From positions 1,121,001 to 1,185,000 of the forward strand of contig BSBM01002100.1 of the NCBI GenBank assembly GCA_027924585.1: a DNA stretch of 64,000 nt, in the 5' to 3' direction. The notes beneath the pieces are model-generated. The model was not told the DNA's origin. It did not search any database and saw only the letters and a program-made list of their open reading frames with translations. Source of the stretch: Larix kaempferi. Lineage: Eukaryota; Streptophyta; Pinopsida; Pinales; Pinaceae. Both the position numbers and the translations under genes were made by a program. Shown one piece after another: positions 12,747 to 24,442 of this stretch. The number at the start of each line of letters is the position of its first letter. The first letter of the stretch is position 1.

Positions 12747-14196
12747 ATTTTTTTTTTGTAAAAGATGCAAGATTCTATTAATCGTAAAAAGTCCAAAATA
12801 CATGTGGTGTTACAGTCTGCGGTGTTCAGAGAGAGTGTAGTCACCACCCAAGAAACTCAAAAGGATCGAAATGGTGATGTTCAAAATTACAAAAACCCTT
12901 CTTAGAGTATGGAGTCTAGGGTGTTCCTATAGGAAATCATTGTCTGTATAAGCCTATGAAGTAGTAAGCTAGTAAACTATAAAGCAAATTAAGGTAGAAA
13001 AACTAGAAAACACATGGAGTAACCAGAACCTCCTTAGTTGTTTGTTGTAGGTGCATTTGCCTCAGGTGCATTAGTATAAGGGGAATTCCCTTCAAGGATA
13101 GGACAGGGAGGGTACTCCTCCTCGACCAAGTCTTTCACCGGCATTTTGACAGGCATAGGCACAGTCTTCCGGCAAGTGGGAGCTATGAACCCCTGGTTTC
13201 CTCGAACCCGCTTGGACAAAACAGGTCCTGTGGTGGTGGAAATAGGGAAGGTGAATCAGCGCCTTACCGTTCAACTTGGCGGTGTCCCCGACAGGCTCGC
13301 TTGCACCTGCAGCTGTGGAGAAGTCCATCTGCCCACCACTTCTAGTAATGATAATGCACTGAAGGTGTTTGTTGGGAGCATAAGACTTCCAGCCAAAGGT
13401 GTTCTCCAAACTCCCAAGCATAGCTTCCATGTTAGGCAGGGTGGCCTTCAAGGTCTAGGTGGCGTTCTTGGAAGTGGCCCAGTTGGCTAGCATGTCCTCC
13501 ATAAGAACCCCGAGCAAATTCTTAACAATCCAATAAGGATTGATTTGCTTGCTAGGGTTTCCTGTGGAGAGGCAGTCCGCCATTAAACGGGCTTCCCAAT
13601 TGTCAATTAACATATGAACAGGGATGGTGACCTCCTCCCCTTACCCATTCTCCATGGATTCGTCACTTTTGGGGTTTTCGTTCTTCTTTCCTCTTCCCCG
13701 CATACCCTTAGGTCAGCCTATGGCAATAGACCAGACTGCAGACCAAGTAGAGGGATCCCACAAGCGAACTGGAGAAACTAGTTGGAGGGAGCCTGCATGC
13801 AACAGAAGCCAGTGCGCTAGGAGAGCAAGCGGGTGGGTGACTGTGAACAACAAGAACTTGTGAGCAGGAGGAGCCCAGCTCACAGGCCGATTGAAAATGG
13901 AGAACATCGCAATGTCGCGCCAGGGATGGAGGTTCATGTCTATCAACAAGATGGAATGACGATTGACTTTGTTCCTTAAAGCCGCACGGAGGAACCACAT
14001 GTAGGTGGTACGTTGAGGCCGAGGCCATCCAGGACGAGTTGGCATCTCCAGCAAGGGTGTTAATGAGTCAGGCCTTGAGGCGCCCCTCTCCTTAAGTCGC
14101 CTTCCTCTTCTACGTCACAGATCCAACCCATGTGCCTAGGTGTCACGTGACCAGGATCTCGCGTGTCCCTGCTTGTCATATCACTCGCATCCGAGG
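12747..14196 (-). mobile_element. Unrecognised polyadenylated retro-insertion (element P), copy 1
   Basis: Read on the minus strand this 1.45-kb insert ends in a 10-base poly(A) (T-run 12748-12757). It is bordered by 15-bp near-identical target duplications: GAAGGCATAGCAACT at 12732-12746 and GAAGACATAGTAACT at 14197-14211. It splits the LINE-2 frame. It carries broken open frames (listed separately) and no reverse transcriptase, so it is non-autonomous or a processed pseudogene. A related copy lies at 16633-17781 and part of it is inverted at 15095-15540. I do not recognise the family. Confidence 0.7.
13031..13690 (-). pseudogene. Unrecognised ORF remnant of element P, copy 1
   Basis: On the minus strand a broken frame contains LKATLPNMEAMLGSLENTFG, then MDFSTAAGASEPVGD, and a proline-rich end EEYPPCPILEGNSP before a stop. 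Frame changes and stops interrupt it near 13240 and 13455. A related frame appears on the plus strand at 15116-15523 and on the minus strand at 16620-17168, so amino-acid sequence is partly conserved among copies. No domain is recognised; a gag-like or host-derived protein are both possible. Confidence 0.5.
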
Positions 14197-14211
14197 GAAG
14201 ACATAGTAACT

Positions 14212-15092
14212 GTTAAAAAATCTTACAATGCCTTATTGGAAAGCAAATGCAGGGACGAGACGATCTAGTGAAACAAACATCTTTGGAAGTGGAAATGTCC
14301 AATAAAACTTAAATGCTTCAGTTAGCTTTTGATGGAAGATAAAGTTCTGATGTGAGAAAATCTAAGGAAAAGAGGTTGGTACGACCCGATTTTATGTGCA
14401 TTGTGCAAGCAGGAAGAGGAAACTATCAATCACCTCATGTGTTGCTCCATCACCGGGAAAGTATGGAAGGAAGTGGCAAGCTACTTAAGCATCAATTTAA
14501 ATTGGAATCACGCCTCCTTTGAATAAAATATTTATCACCGGTTTCATGCTCATAAAGAAATGGCTTCCCTTCCGGTCTTTGTAGCTTGGTTAGTGTGGCA
14601 TCACCGGAATTCTATCATTTTTCAAGACAAAAAGCTATTTGTGTTCAATATGGCGGTCAAAGCTACTGTTAGTTTCAAGGAATTTTACATTCTTCCGGCT
14701 CCAAGATCTATCGACATCCTAAAGGAACTGGTGGTTGACACAACTAAACCTTATGTATATTTTGTCGGAGCTTCGCAAGTTGATGGTAGTATTTCCGGTT
14801 CAGGGATGTACCTTGTAGTTAACCAAAATGTCAATGTTAAGATGTGGCTTGGATGCGGAAAGGGTACTGATACTCGAAGCGAGCTCATCGCTTTGGGTGG
14901 CCTCATGTTTTATGCCTGCTTAGAGAATCTTGATCCTTTACAAATCATAGGCGATTCAAATTTCATCTTGGATTGGGCATCAAACAAAAGCAGTCTTAAT
15001 TTTTTGAACCTCTTCTGGTGGAAGACAAAAATCAAAGCTCTTATATCATCTTTTTCCTCTCTAAGCTTTTAGCATGTTTATCAAGAACTAAA
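14212..15092 (+). pseudogene. LINE-2 ORF2 3' part, copy 1: zf-RVT and RNase H
   Basis: The zf-RVT region (LWKWKCPIKLKCF, then CALCKQEEETINHLMCC) is followed by an open stretch from 14560 with an RNase H-like fold signature (YVYFVGASQVDGSISGSGM, then DTRSELIALGG and GDSNFILDWA). This order is the plant LINE ORF2 C-terminus. Stops occur in the zf-RVT part. The copy ends abruptly at 15100 in GCCAGG, where an inverted segment begins; copy 2 continues past this point to a poly(A) tail. Confidence 0.85.
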
Positions 15093-15094
15093 TA

Positions 15095-16632
15095 GCCAGG
15101 AATGCCACCCAGACCTTGAAGGCCACCCTGCCTAACATGGAATCTATGCTTGGGAGTCTAGAGAACACCTTTGGCTGGCAGTCTTACACTCCCAACAGAC
15201 ACCTTCAGCGCATTATCAGTACTAGAAGTGGTGGGCACATGGACTTCTCCACTGCTGCAAGTGCAAGTGAGCCTATCAGGGACACCTCCAAGCTAAATGG
15301 TAAGGCATCGATGGCATTCACCTTCCCTATTCCCACCACCATAGGCCCTATTTTGTCCAAGTGGGTTCAAGGCGACCAAGGGTTCATAGCTCTCGCTTGT
15401 CGGAAGACTGCGCCTATGCCTGTCAAAATGCTGGTGAAAGACTCGATCGAGGAGGAGTACCCTCCATGTCCTATCCTTGAAGGGAATTCCCCTGATACTA
15501 ATGCACCTACAACAAACAACTAAGGAGGTTCTGGTTACTCCATGTGTTTTCCAGGTTTTCTATCTTAATTTACTTTATAGTTTACTAGCTTACTGCTTCA
15601 TAGGCTTATACAGACAATGTTGTCCTATAGGAACACCCTGACTCCATACTCTAGGAAGGGTTTTTGTAATTTTGAACATCACCATTTCAATCCTTTTGAG
15701 TTTCTTGGGTGCTGGCTACACTCTCTTAGGACACCGCAAACTGTAACACCACATGTATTTTGGACTTTTTATGATTAATAGAATCTTGTAGCTTTTACAA
15801 CAAAAAAAAATAGTTACTATGCCTTCTTTTGTGTTCCTTGACTAGAAGAGAGTGTCTTCTTTTGCAAAGAGTGATATTCCGGAATTTTGCAGCCCCGCGA
15901 TAAAGGTCTTCCATTGTTCAAGATAACAAGTGATATTTAAATCCATAGCTGATTTGCAATGTCGTTGAACAAACTGGTTCCTTGTAGAAAAAGCCTGAGC
16001 AAACACTTTGATGTGTGTATTTACCTACACATCGATTGTATAAATCATTCAAAATTGTAATGCTAGGTGTATATTGCTTTTTTCATAAAATTTAAATAAA
16101 CATAATTTTAATCTATCAATATATATATATATATGTGTGTGTGTGTATGTATATAAATATAAATATATATAATTTAATTTAATTTATTTAAAAATAAGTT
16201 TTTTTTTTTTTAAATTCAATTAAAATATATTAATAATAGATTAAGTAGAATTTTGTATTGGTCTAACAAAATAGACACTTGTCCACTTTCTAATTCACTC
16301 CTTTGAAAATATACATAAAAAATTATAACATGATATCATATTATTAGTATGTATAATTTTCATTTACAAAGTTTCATGTTATAAATTTTTATAAAATTGT
16401 GTAATATTTATAAATATTTTTTGAACTTTTTGAAAATAAAAAAGCCTGAGAAAACACTCTTATGTGTGTGTTTACCTACACTTTGATTGTATAAATCATT
16501 CAAAATTGTAATGCTAGGTGTATATTGCTTTTTTCATAAAATTTAAATAACCATAATTTTGTTTCTGATTTTTACGTAGGTTAAATCAATATTAAGAGGA
16601 GGTTGTGTTGGTGAAGATTAAGTAGTAAGCTA
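15095..16632 (-). repeat. Inverted copy of 11975-13473
   Basis: Read in reverse complement this segment matches the left arm in order: part of element P, its T-run (here near 15805), the LINE-2 5' fragment (15840-16000), and then about one and a third satellite units (16010-16630). The two arms are separated by 13474-15094. The plus-strand open frame at 15116-15523 is the P frame seen in this inverted copy. Arms differ by a few percent, so the duplication is not recent. Confidence 0.88.
15116..15523 (+). pseudogene. Element P ORF remnant in the inverted copy
   Basis: This 135-codon open frame begins LKATLPNMESMLGSLENTFG in the preceding reading (MKATLPNMESM as listed from its first ATG) and ends near EYPPCPILEGNSPDTNAP. 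It is the best-preserved version of the C-terminal half of the P frame. It is followed by the same 3' untranslated sequence and poly(A) as copy 1. No recognised domain. Confidence 0.5.
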
Positions 16633-17781
16633 GGTGCATTTTCCTCAGGTGCATTAGTATCAGGGGAATTCCCTTCAAGGATAGGACAGGGAGGGTACTC
16701 CTCGACCGAGTCTTTCACTAGCATTTTGACATGCATAGGCACAGTCTTCCGACAAGCAGGAGCTATGAACCCCTGGTCGCCTCGAACCCGCTTGGACAAA
16801 ATAGGGCTTGTGGTGGTGGGAATAGGGAAGGTTAATTCCATCAGCGCCTTACCGTTCAGCTTGGTGGTGTCCCCGACAGGATCGCTTGCACCTGTAACGG
16901 TGGAGAAGTCCATGTGCCCACCACTTCCAGTACTGATAATGCACTGAAGGTGTCTGTTAGGAGTGTAAGACTTCCAGCCAAAGGTGTTCTCCAAACTCCC
17001 AAGCATAGCTTCCATGTTAGGAAGGGTGGCCTTCAAGGTCTGGGTGGCATTCCTGGCAGTGGCCCAGTTGGATAGCATGTCCTCCATAAGAACCCCGAGC
17101 ATATTCTTAACAAGCCAATAAGGATCGATTTGCTTGCTATGGTGTCCAGTGGAGAGGCAAACTGCCATTAAGCATGCTTCCCAATTGTCAATTAACAGAC
17201 GAACAGGGATGGTGACCTCCTCCCCGTACCCATTTTCTATGGCTTCGGCACCTTTGGGGTTTCCATTCTTCTTTCCTCTTCCCCGCGTACCCTTAGGTCA
17301 ACCCATGGAAATAGACCAGACTGCAGACCAAGTAGAGGGATCCCACGAGCGAGCTCGAGAAACTAGCTGGAGGGAGCCTGCGTGCAGCAGAAGCCAGTGC
17401 GCTAGGGGAGCAAACAGGTGGGTGACTGCGAACAGCAGGAACCAGTGAGCAGGAGGAGCCTAGTTCATAGGCCGGTTGAAAATTTAGAACATCGCAATGT
17501 CGTGTCAGGGCCGGAGGTTCATGTCTATCAACGAGCTAGAATGACGATTGACTGCGTTCCTTAAAGTCGCACGAAGGAACCACATGGAGGTGATACGTTG
17601 AGGCCGAGGCCATCCAGGACGAGTTGACATCTACGAAAAGGGTGTTAATGAGTCAGGCCTTGAGGTGACCCTCTCCTTAAGTCGCCTTCCTCTTCTACGC
17701 CACAGATCCCACCCATGTTCCTAGGTGTCACGTGACGAGGATCTCGCGTGTCCCTACTTGTCATATCACCCGCATCCATGG
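16633..17781 (-). mobile_element. Element P, copy 2 (3' end missing)
   Basis: This segment is collinear with 13047-14196 of copy 1 and lies in the same orientation. It lacks the P 3' end and poly(A), because the inverted segment joins it at 16632. Its frame at 16581-17168 (minus) runs into the adjoining satellite at its C-terminus. It is followed by GAAGGCATAGTAATT (17782-17796), the counterpart of the target duplication seen in copy 1. Confidence 0.7.
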
Positions 17782-17796
17782 GAAGGCATAGTAATT

Positions 17797-19127
17797 GTTA
17801 AAAAATCTTACAATGCCTTATTGGAAAGCAAATGCAGGGACGAGATGATATCGTGGCACAGACATCTTTGGAAGTGGAAATGTCCAATAAAACTTAAATG
17901 CTTCAGTTGGCTTTTGATGGAAGATAAAATTCTAATGTGAGAAAATCTAAGGAAAAGAGGTTAGCGCGACCCGATTTTATGTGCATTGTGCAAGCAGGCA
18001 TAGGAAACTAGCAATCACCTCATGTGTTGCTCCATCACCAGGAAAGTATGGAAGGAAGTGGCAAGCTACTTAAGCATCAATTTAAACTGGAATCACGCCT
18101 CCTTTGAAGAAAATATTTATCACTGGTTTCATGCTCATAAAGAAATGGCTTCCCTTTCGCTCTTTGTAGCTTGGTCAGTGTGGAATCACCGGAATTCTAT
18201 AATTTTTCAAGACAAAAAGCTATCTGTGTTCAATATGGCGGTTAAAGCTACTGTTGGTTTCAAGGAATTTTACGTTCTTCCGGCTCCAAGATCTATCCGC
18301 ATCCTAAAGGAATTGGTGGTTGACACAATTAAACCTTATGGATATTTTGTCGGAGCTTCGCAAGTTTATGTTAGTATTTCCGGTTCAGGGATGTACCTCG
18401 TAGTTAACCCAAATGTCAGTGTTAAGATGTGGCTTGTATGCAGAAGGGTACTGATACTCGAAGCGAGCTCATCGATTTGGGTGGCCTCTTGTTTTATGCC
18501 CGCTTAGAGAATCTTGATTCTTTGCAAATCATAGGCGATTCAAAGATCATCTTGGATTGGGCATCAAACAAAAGCAGTCTTAATTTTTTGAACCTCTTCT
18601 GGTGGAAGACAAAAATCAAAGCTCTTATATCATCTTTTTCCTCTCTAATATTTTAGCATGTTTATCAAGAACTAAATAGCCAGGCCGATCAGCTATCAAA
18701 AATGCCATTGCAAAGCGTAGAAGGGGTTCTATTCTTTGAAAAAATTCTTCATGGAACTGTTCAAGACTGGGGTAAGCTTCCATGCTTCACGATCTTGACT
18801 CAAAGCCCTGTTTGTTTTTGCACTCTTTCTTTTTTATCCATGTTGGAATGCCGGATCTCTTTATGAGTGAGGTTTACGTCCAGAAAGACTTTGTGTTTTT
18901 TTGGATGGGAATCATCTCAGCCTGTAGTGAGTCGGTTATGTTTTATGTCTTCTTGTTTCGTGTCTTCTCATGTTCTGAGTAGTTCCTTTTTGGACTGAAA
19001 TTTTTGCTAGATGTTTTGGTTGGGCTCCTCGATGCTGGCCTTTGATCTTTGTGAGGTTTGAACCACAACTTTGTCACGAAACTTTCCATGCATACTTTGA
19101 TTCTAATGAATATCAAGTGGAAAAAAA
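17797..19127 (+). mobile_element. LINE-2 3' part, copy 2, with poly(A)
   Basis: This is collinear with copy 1 (14212-15100) but runs on through the true LINE 3' end. The zf-RVT domain is at about 17800-18060 (ISWHRHLWKWKCPIKLKCF, CALCKQ). RNase H is at about 18320-18650, split by a one-base frame change near 18440. A 3' untranslated region then ends CTAATGAATATCAAGTGG followed by seven A (19121-19127). It is inactive. Together with 12571-12746 it defines one 5'-truncated LINE insertion later rearranged. Confidence 0.85.
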
Positions 19128-21312
19128 TACACACATCACATTTAGTTTTCATTGTTAAGTAGGTAACAGGTAAAAGTGAATGTTAATGACTAAGGTTATA
19201 TTTTTCTAGCTTTTTAACTTGTCGACGTGTTAGTATATTATTATTTTATGTTTAACATAGAAATTGACTTTTTAGTTTTAATATTATTTTTTTAATGCTT
19301 AGCATAGAAATTGAGTTTTTAGTTTTAGATTCGAAATGTATTTGATAAAAATAATTTTGATTCTTATAAAATAACAAATAATTAATTTTTCCTTACTTTG
19401 AATACGTTAATTAAGAGTTAATGTTGATGATTAGATATTATTAAATAAAGCATGTAAGAGGTTAAATTTTATTTCCTTCCTTTTTAGAGAAAAGAACTTT
19501 GGGTAAATTCGTTCTTGGTATTTACATTATTAAAATAGATATTTTAAAAATGTGTAAAATTTTTACTAACAAAATAATTATTGGTTAGTTTTTTCAAATA
19601 TAAAAATTAAAAAAACAAAAAAAGTAAGTGACAAATTTTTATTTTTTTCAAAAAAGCTAAACATGTAAATTTTTTATTAAATATTTTAATTTATTTTTAT
19701 ATTTTAAAAGAAGTGATATTTTCCAAGATTTATATGTTTTATTAATAATTTTTTAATCAATTATAAAATGGAATGAGTGAAATTTAAAAATTTATTTTTA
19801 ATTTTCTAAAAAAATAATTCAATAAAAAATTAAAAGCATTGAGAAACTTTATAAAAATTTATAACATGAAATTGAAATAATGTGAATTCAAAGTAATTTG
19901 AGTTGTAAATGCAAATCATACTCCCTATTTTGAGAGACTAATAATATTGTAGCACATTTTCTAAGAAATGAGTTAAAAAGTGGACAAACTCAATCTTGTC
20001 TATCTTTTTTTGATGAGGTAAAGTTCCATCTTGATCTACTCGGTTTTTTTGAAATTTAGACAATATGGATTTTCTTAAAATGGACTATAACACATAAGGT
20101 ACCAGTATAGACCCATCTAACTCCAGTTCTGCAAAGTGCCGAGAGGAATCAATAGACCCATCTAACTCTGGTTCTACAAAGTGCTGAGAGGAATCAAATC
20201 TGCAAACCTTTCACCACTAAACTATAGCAAACATCCCTCTCACCACTATGCTACATCACACCAATGTATCCATTCGTTTTTTTTATGGGACAAAACAGAC
20301 ACTTCCCCCCACCTAAGCTCCACTATGCTTCAACACATTGATTCATGCATTCCTATTTTTTATTTTTATTTTTATTTTTTTATGGGACATACAAGCACTT
20401 CTCCCCCACCTGCGCTACAGAAATGTGTCTTCTTAGCGCAACAAGTTCCATGGTAAAAGTTCTCATTAATAAGGTGGAGCTATAACTTTCGACAAAATTC
20501 ATCTTACGAGGGATGAATTTTGCAGGGAAAATGGTTAAGTTTGTCCACTTGTTAACTTCTACTTTCAAATGAGTTGGATTGCATAGATCCATGTTAACTT
20601 TTGATCTAAACATCTAAAGGGATCAAATTCTTTGAGGCGCAAACCTTTCTTTTTTGCATTCTAAAAAAATGTTTACACCTCAAGGGGATTTGATCCCTCT
20701 TACTTTTTTAGTTTTTCATTTTTACTGATGTCAATTTATTAACATTCGTCTGGTTATATAGATGCACATACAAACAACAAAGACAAATAATAAAAAAGTA
20801 CCAATGAGATTCAAACATTATTATTTTCATATAGGTACATATGTTACAATCTCTTTAATATTGTGCCAACATATGGGTACAAAGGTTAAAATCTCTTAAA
20901 TATTGGGTGTAAAATTTAATGTGGATCTATTCCATAATGTTATTTATGTTTATCTAATCTAATCTAAAAAATTATAATTATAATTCTGACTCTTATTATG
21001 TATTTTTTATATTAATTTTTTTTAATTGATTTGTGTGACAGATATGACACATCTCACTTGCCTAGGTTGCAGAGAGTGCCTCTTGGTGCAACAATGTTTC
21101 TGCTTAGAGGTATATTTATGTTATTTTTATTTTTATAGCAAACTAAGTTGGAAAGGGGAATTGAAGTTGGATACAATTTTTATACTATGATTATATTGTT
21201 TTTCGTTTTAGACTCTACGTTGGTCATGGACATTTGGATTTGGTGGTCTCATGTGATCTAAAGGAAAAGTCTCCACAAAGCATTAAAAAGGAAAAAATAG
21301 GAATCCCCACCT
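19128..21312. other. AT-rich intergenic DNA with a diverged satellite copy
   Basis: No gene is supported. About 19780-20000 resembles the 11.3-12.6 kb satellite (TTTATAAAAATTTATAACATGAAA, AAAAGTGGACAAACT). At 20100-20230 two copies of a roughly 60-base string (ATAGACCCATCTAACTC) stand in tandem. Parts of 20190-20700 resemble pol III box sequences but lack correct spacing. The rest is simple AT-rich sequence. Confidence 0.5.
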
Positions 21313-24035
21313 TGTAACGCCTCGTTTTGACATTACTACATGAACTGCTATTATATGTTGTATTTGCTTGATTGTGAGACTTCGTCGGTTTGACGACACT
21401 GTGGACATATGGTTCTATTATGTTGTTGAGATATAAATATGTGTGTGTGTGTGTGATGTTAGTGTTATGATATATAGTCATGTTTGGATATATGTATCAT
21501 CTGTTAGTTATGTCTCAGATATGCAAGTTAATGAATGATGGGTACATGGATACCGTTAAAGTTATATGTTCAATGAATGAATGTTATGACAGGTGCATGG
21601 TGAATAAATGAATTGATTATTGTTATGTTATGATGAAATGTATGTGTACATGTCGAGGATTTGTGCACGATATTCTATATTGTATGTCGGAGACTAACTT
21701 ACAGGTTAAAACGACTAAGTGATAGCTGGATCCTACGAGGTGGGAGAGCCTCGGGGACATGGACTCCGAAAGATAAATGGTATGCAAGTGATGCATTATT
21801 TATTTTCGCATGATTATTATGTTGTTTATTATGATGTATGAGTGAGGTAGGGTTTCAAGAAACTCAACCACCCAGACTGGTTATACGATGACAAACTGAG
21901 TACAAGTGCAACACAGTTATTATGTCGGTGTAGACATAGTCCCTTGTTCCATTAGGGGGGTGGAGGCTTCACCCACCGTTTATCCCTGAAACCCAGAGTC
22001 ATGGGAGGGATGTGCTACGACGCGCTCCCCAAGGTGTGTGATGATGACTGGTGGTTTCCTGCTAGGGAAGCTTGGTCGATGTAGTCGACACTTCCGCTTA
22101 CGGGTTCTAACTGGAGCTGGTCATGGCTTGACACTTCAGGGTAGTCCAACAGAGGAAAGGATAGGATGTGGAAGTTAGTTGTGAATTAGGTAGATGATGT
22201 AGGTAGATAGGTGTAGCTAGAAGTCAGGAAGTAAACGTGATCTAACTCTATATGTTGAAAACCTTTGATTGATTATGTGTTGTAACTCAGTAATGTACGA
22301 ATTGTTCATAAGTTAATAAGATGCATTTAGGTAAAATATTTTACCTTGCAAACTATGTTTAAACCTATGTCAGTAAACAATAAATTTTGTGATTTTGAAT
22401 GATGTGTGTGACTTAGTACTATTAGTGTACTTACACGAGGTATGTAAGCCGTAGCTACACTTACATAACTCGCCTACATATGTATAAATTGCGTGAAATA
22501 ATACTGAACAATAATGTTTAAGCATTAATTACATTAATACTACTTATCTAACCAAGGGATTAAATTAATACATCGAATTAGTAATCTATGATCAAAATAA
22601 TGGAATAGGATGAATGAGTAACTTAGGTGGTAATGAATGATGATCAAGTCCTAATGTTGATTAATGTTAATTATTGTCGATTAATGATTAATTATTGTTG
22701 ATTAATAAACAAGCTATGGTTAACTTAGATAGTAATTAATGCAGTTGGTTAGTAATGCTTGATTGAATATTAATGAAATTAATTAGTCAAGACTGAGGGT
22801 TAAAATATTATCAACTTGATTCCTTAAATTAACTATCTGTTAATAATGTTAATTAATATTAATGAGACTATTAGTATCTTAAGTAATAATTGTTAATAGT
22901 TTAATTATAAACTAAGGTGTAATTAATATGGTACTAGGTGAATGAGTTTGATTAAGTCTTAGATAATATTATTTAATTAAATTATAGGGATGAGATTTAA
23001 TTTATAAATTACTTAATTAATGATGATTATGTCGTAGTCGTTTTGAACCATGGTGTAAATTATAAATAATACCATATGCCATTATTAACAAGTGTTGAAT
23101 TATATTTTGATTTAATTAAATAAAAAGGATTAATTAATTAAGTTAATTATGAAACCTTGAATTGTAATGTCGAGGGTTGATTATAATTTATTACGGTTGA
23201 AACATGTAAAAGTGAAACACTTGTGAGCCAACCTAGGCATTTATTTACACAATAGAATAATAGAGTTTAAATGTTTGAGTCAAATGTTAAGGGCTCGAGG
23301 AGAACTTGGGATTTGGGAAATTTATGATAGAGATAAGGGTAGTAATGGGAAGCAAAGAGTCCGCAATGGAAGGGGGAAATAAGATCGAGAAGAGAGGGGA
23401 AGAGGGGATCATCTTTAAAAAGTTTTGGATTTTAGGAGAGCTTAGAAAATTGCAGAGCAGAAGAGAAGGGGTTTGTTGGAGAATTTGCAGAAGGGAGAAC
23501 TGGTTGGCTTGTACTCGGTTTGGGATCGGGGGTCAAAAGGGGAACTTTTGGAGCTGGGAGGTCAGCGAGACCTCGCCAGTTGGCAGGGTGGCATACTATA
23601 TTGTCCAGTCGGTTGAGTTTCCAAGGTTGGGAAGGCTTTTGTTTGCAGGGCATACAATAAGGCAAAAAGGAGCAGCAAGTGATCTACTAGTTATCTGAAA
23701 TTATTTTTCCTACAGGTATATTATCCATTCTAACTCTGTCAATATTTACTATCCATGTTATAATTCATAATGAAATTTATTGTAAAATTGACATATATTT
23801 ATCTATGTTGTTGCACCTGCAAATTAGTAAATGTTGGAACAATTAAATAACATTTACGTATAATTCAACCTGTAAATGTAAATAGTATGTTATTACAGGC
23901 ATGCAAAACCTTATTTCTACTGGCATGAAAGTAAACAAAACTAGAAAACACAATAGAAACCGTTACAGTATGTAAACACAGGAAGGTTAGAAATTTATTT
24001 ATAAACATTAGATAAACTATGACATGGGTCCTACA
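21313..24035 (+). repeat. 5' LTR of Gypsy-3 (about 2.7 kb)
   Basis: The segment starts TGTAACGCCTCG and ends GGTCCTACA, giving short inverted ends TGTA..TACA. It is followed after two bases by a tRNA-iMet primer site. LTRs of this length are known in large plant Gypsy elements. It includes a GC-richer part (21660-22160) and an AT-rich part. The partner 3' LTR is not in the window, because the element is cut by the pararetrovirus copy at 34199, so the left boundary rests on sequence form only. The open frame at 23306-23698 is not considered real. Confidence 0.65.
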
Positions 24036-24037
24036 CA

Positions 24038-24056
24038 TGGTATCAGAGCCATGGTT
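24038..24056 (+). other. Primer binding site (initiator tRNA-Met), Gypsy-3
   Basis: TGGTATCAGAGCCATGG is the standard complement of the plant initiator tRNA-Met 3' end. It sits two bases after the LTR end, where minus-strand DNA synthesis is primed. Confidence 0.9.
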
Positions 24057-24414
24057 CCAAAGATGGAACCAAAGGGCTTACTACAATGAAAGGAGAACAT
24101 GATAAGATGAATTAATTCAAAAAAAAATTGCCTCCTGTGCAAATTTACTGGTTGCGGAAGTATTTGACCTGCATAAAACCAGGAGGAGAGTTAGTGAAAT
24201 TGTATTGATATATATAAAGTAATTGCAACATTACTCACAGTAATAAGTAAATGCAAGCTTATCAAGAAGCTAAAATCCCTAATCATAGAGATACAAAATA
24301 TCAAATTAGAATAAATACTAGGGTATTACATCTAGATATCGATTTTGTTAGTACAAAAAGAAAATTATTATGCATATATAAACAAGATTTATATTTAATT
24401 ATATATATATAAAT
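24057..24414 (+). other. Gypsy-3 leader, left part
   Basis: This is non-coding leader between the primer site and the LINE-3 insertion. It is AT-rich toward the LINE, ending in an (AT) run. It continues after the LINE at 30967. The assignment of both parts to one element is inferred from order and orientation. Confidence 0.5.
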
Positions 24415-24442
24415 AGAAACACAGAGATGAAGCCTGCAGAAG

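Noticed and set aside
12531-19138. Identical AAATACACACATCA at 12531-12544 and 19125-19138 as LINE-2 target duplication
   Set aside because: The left copy is about 26 bases from the LINE 5' boundary inside satellite sequence that itself repeats this string, so the match may be coincidental.
20180-20230. tRNA-like sequence on the minus strand (TAGTTTAGTGG and GATTTGATTCC)
   Set aside because: The two pol III boxes are only about seven bases apart, so no tRNA or standard SINE promoter fits. Kept only as a possible remnant.
23306-23698. 130-codon open frame
   Set aside because: It lies within the Gypsy-3 LTR, shows no domain, and an overlapping minus-strand frame is equally open.
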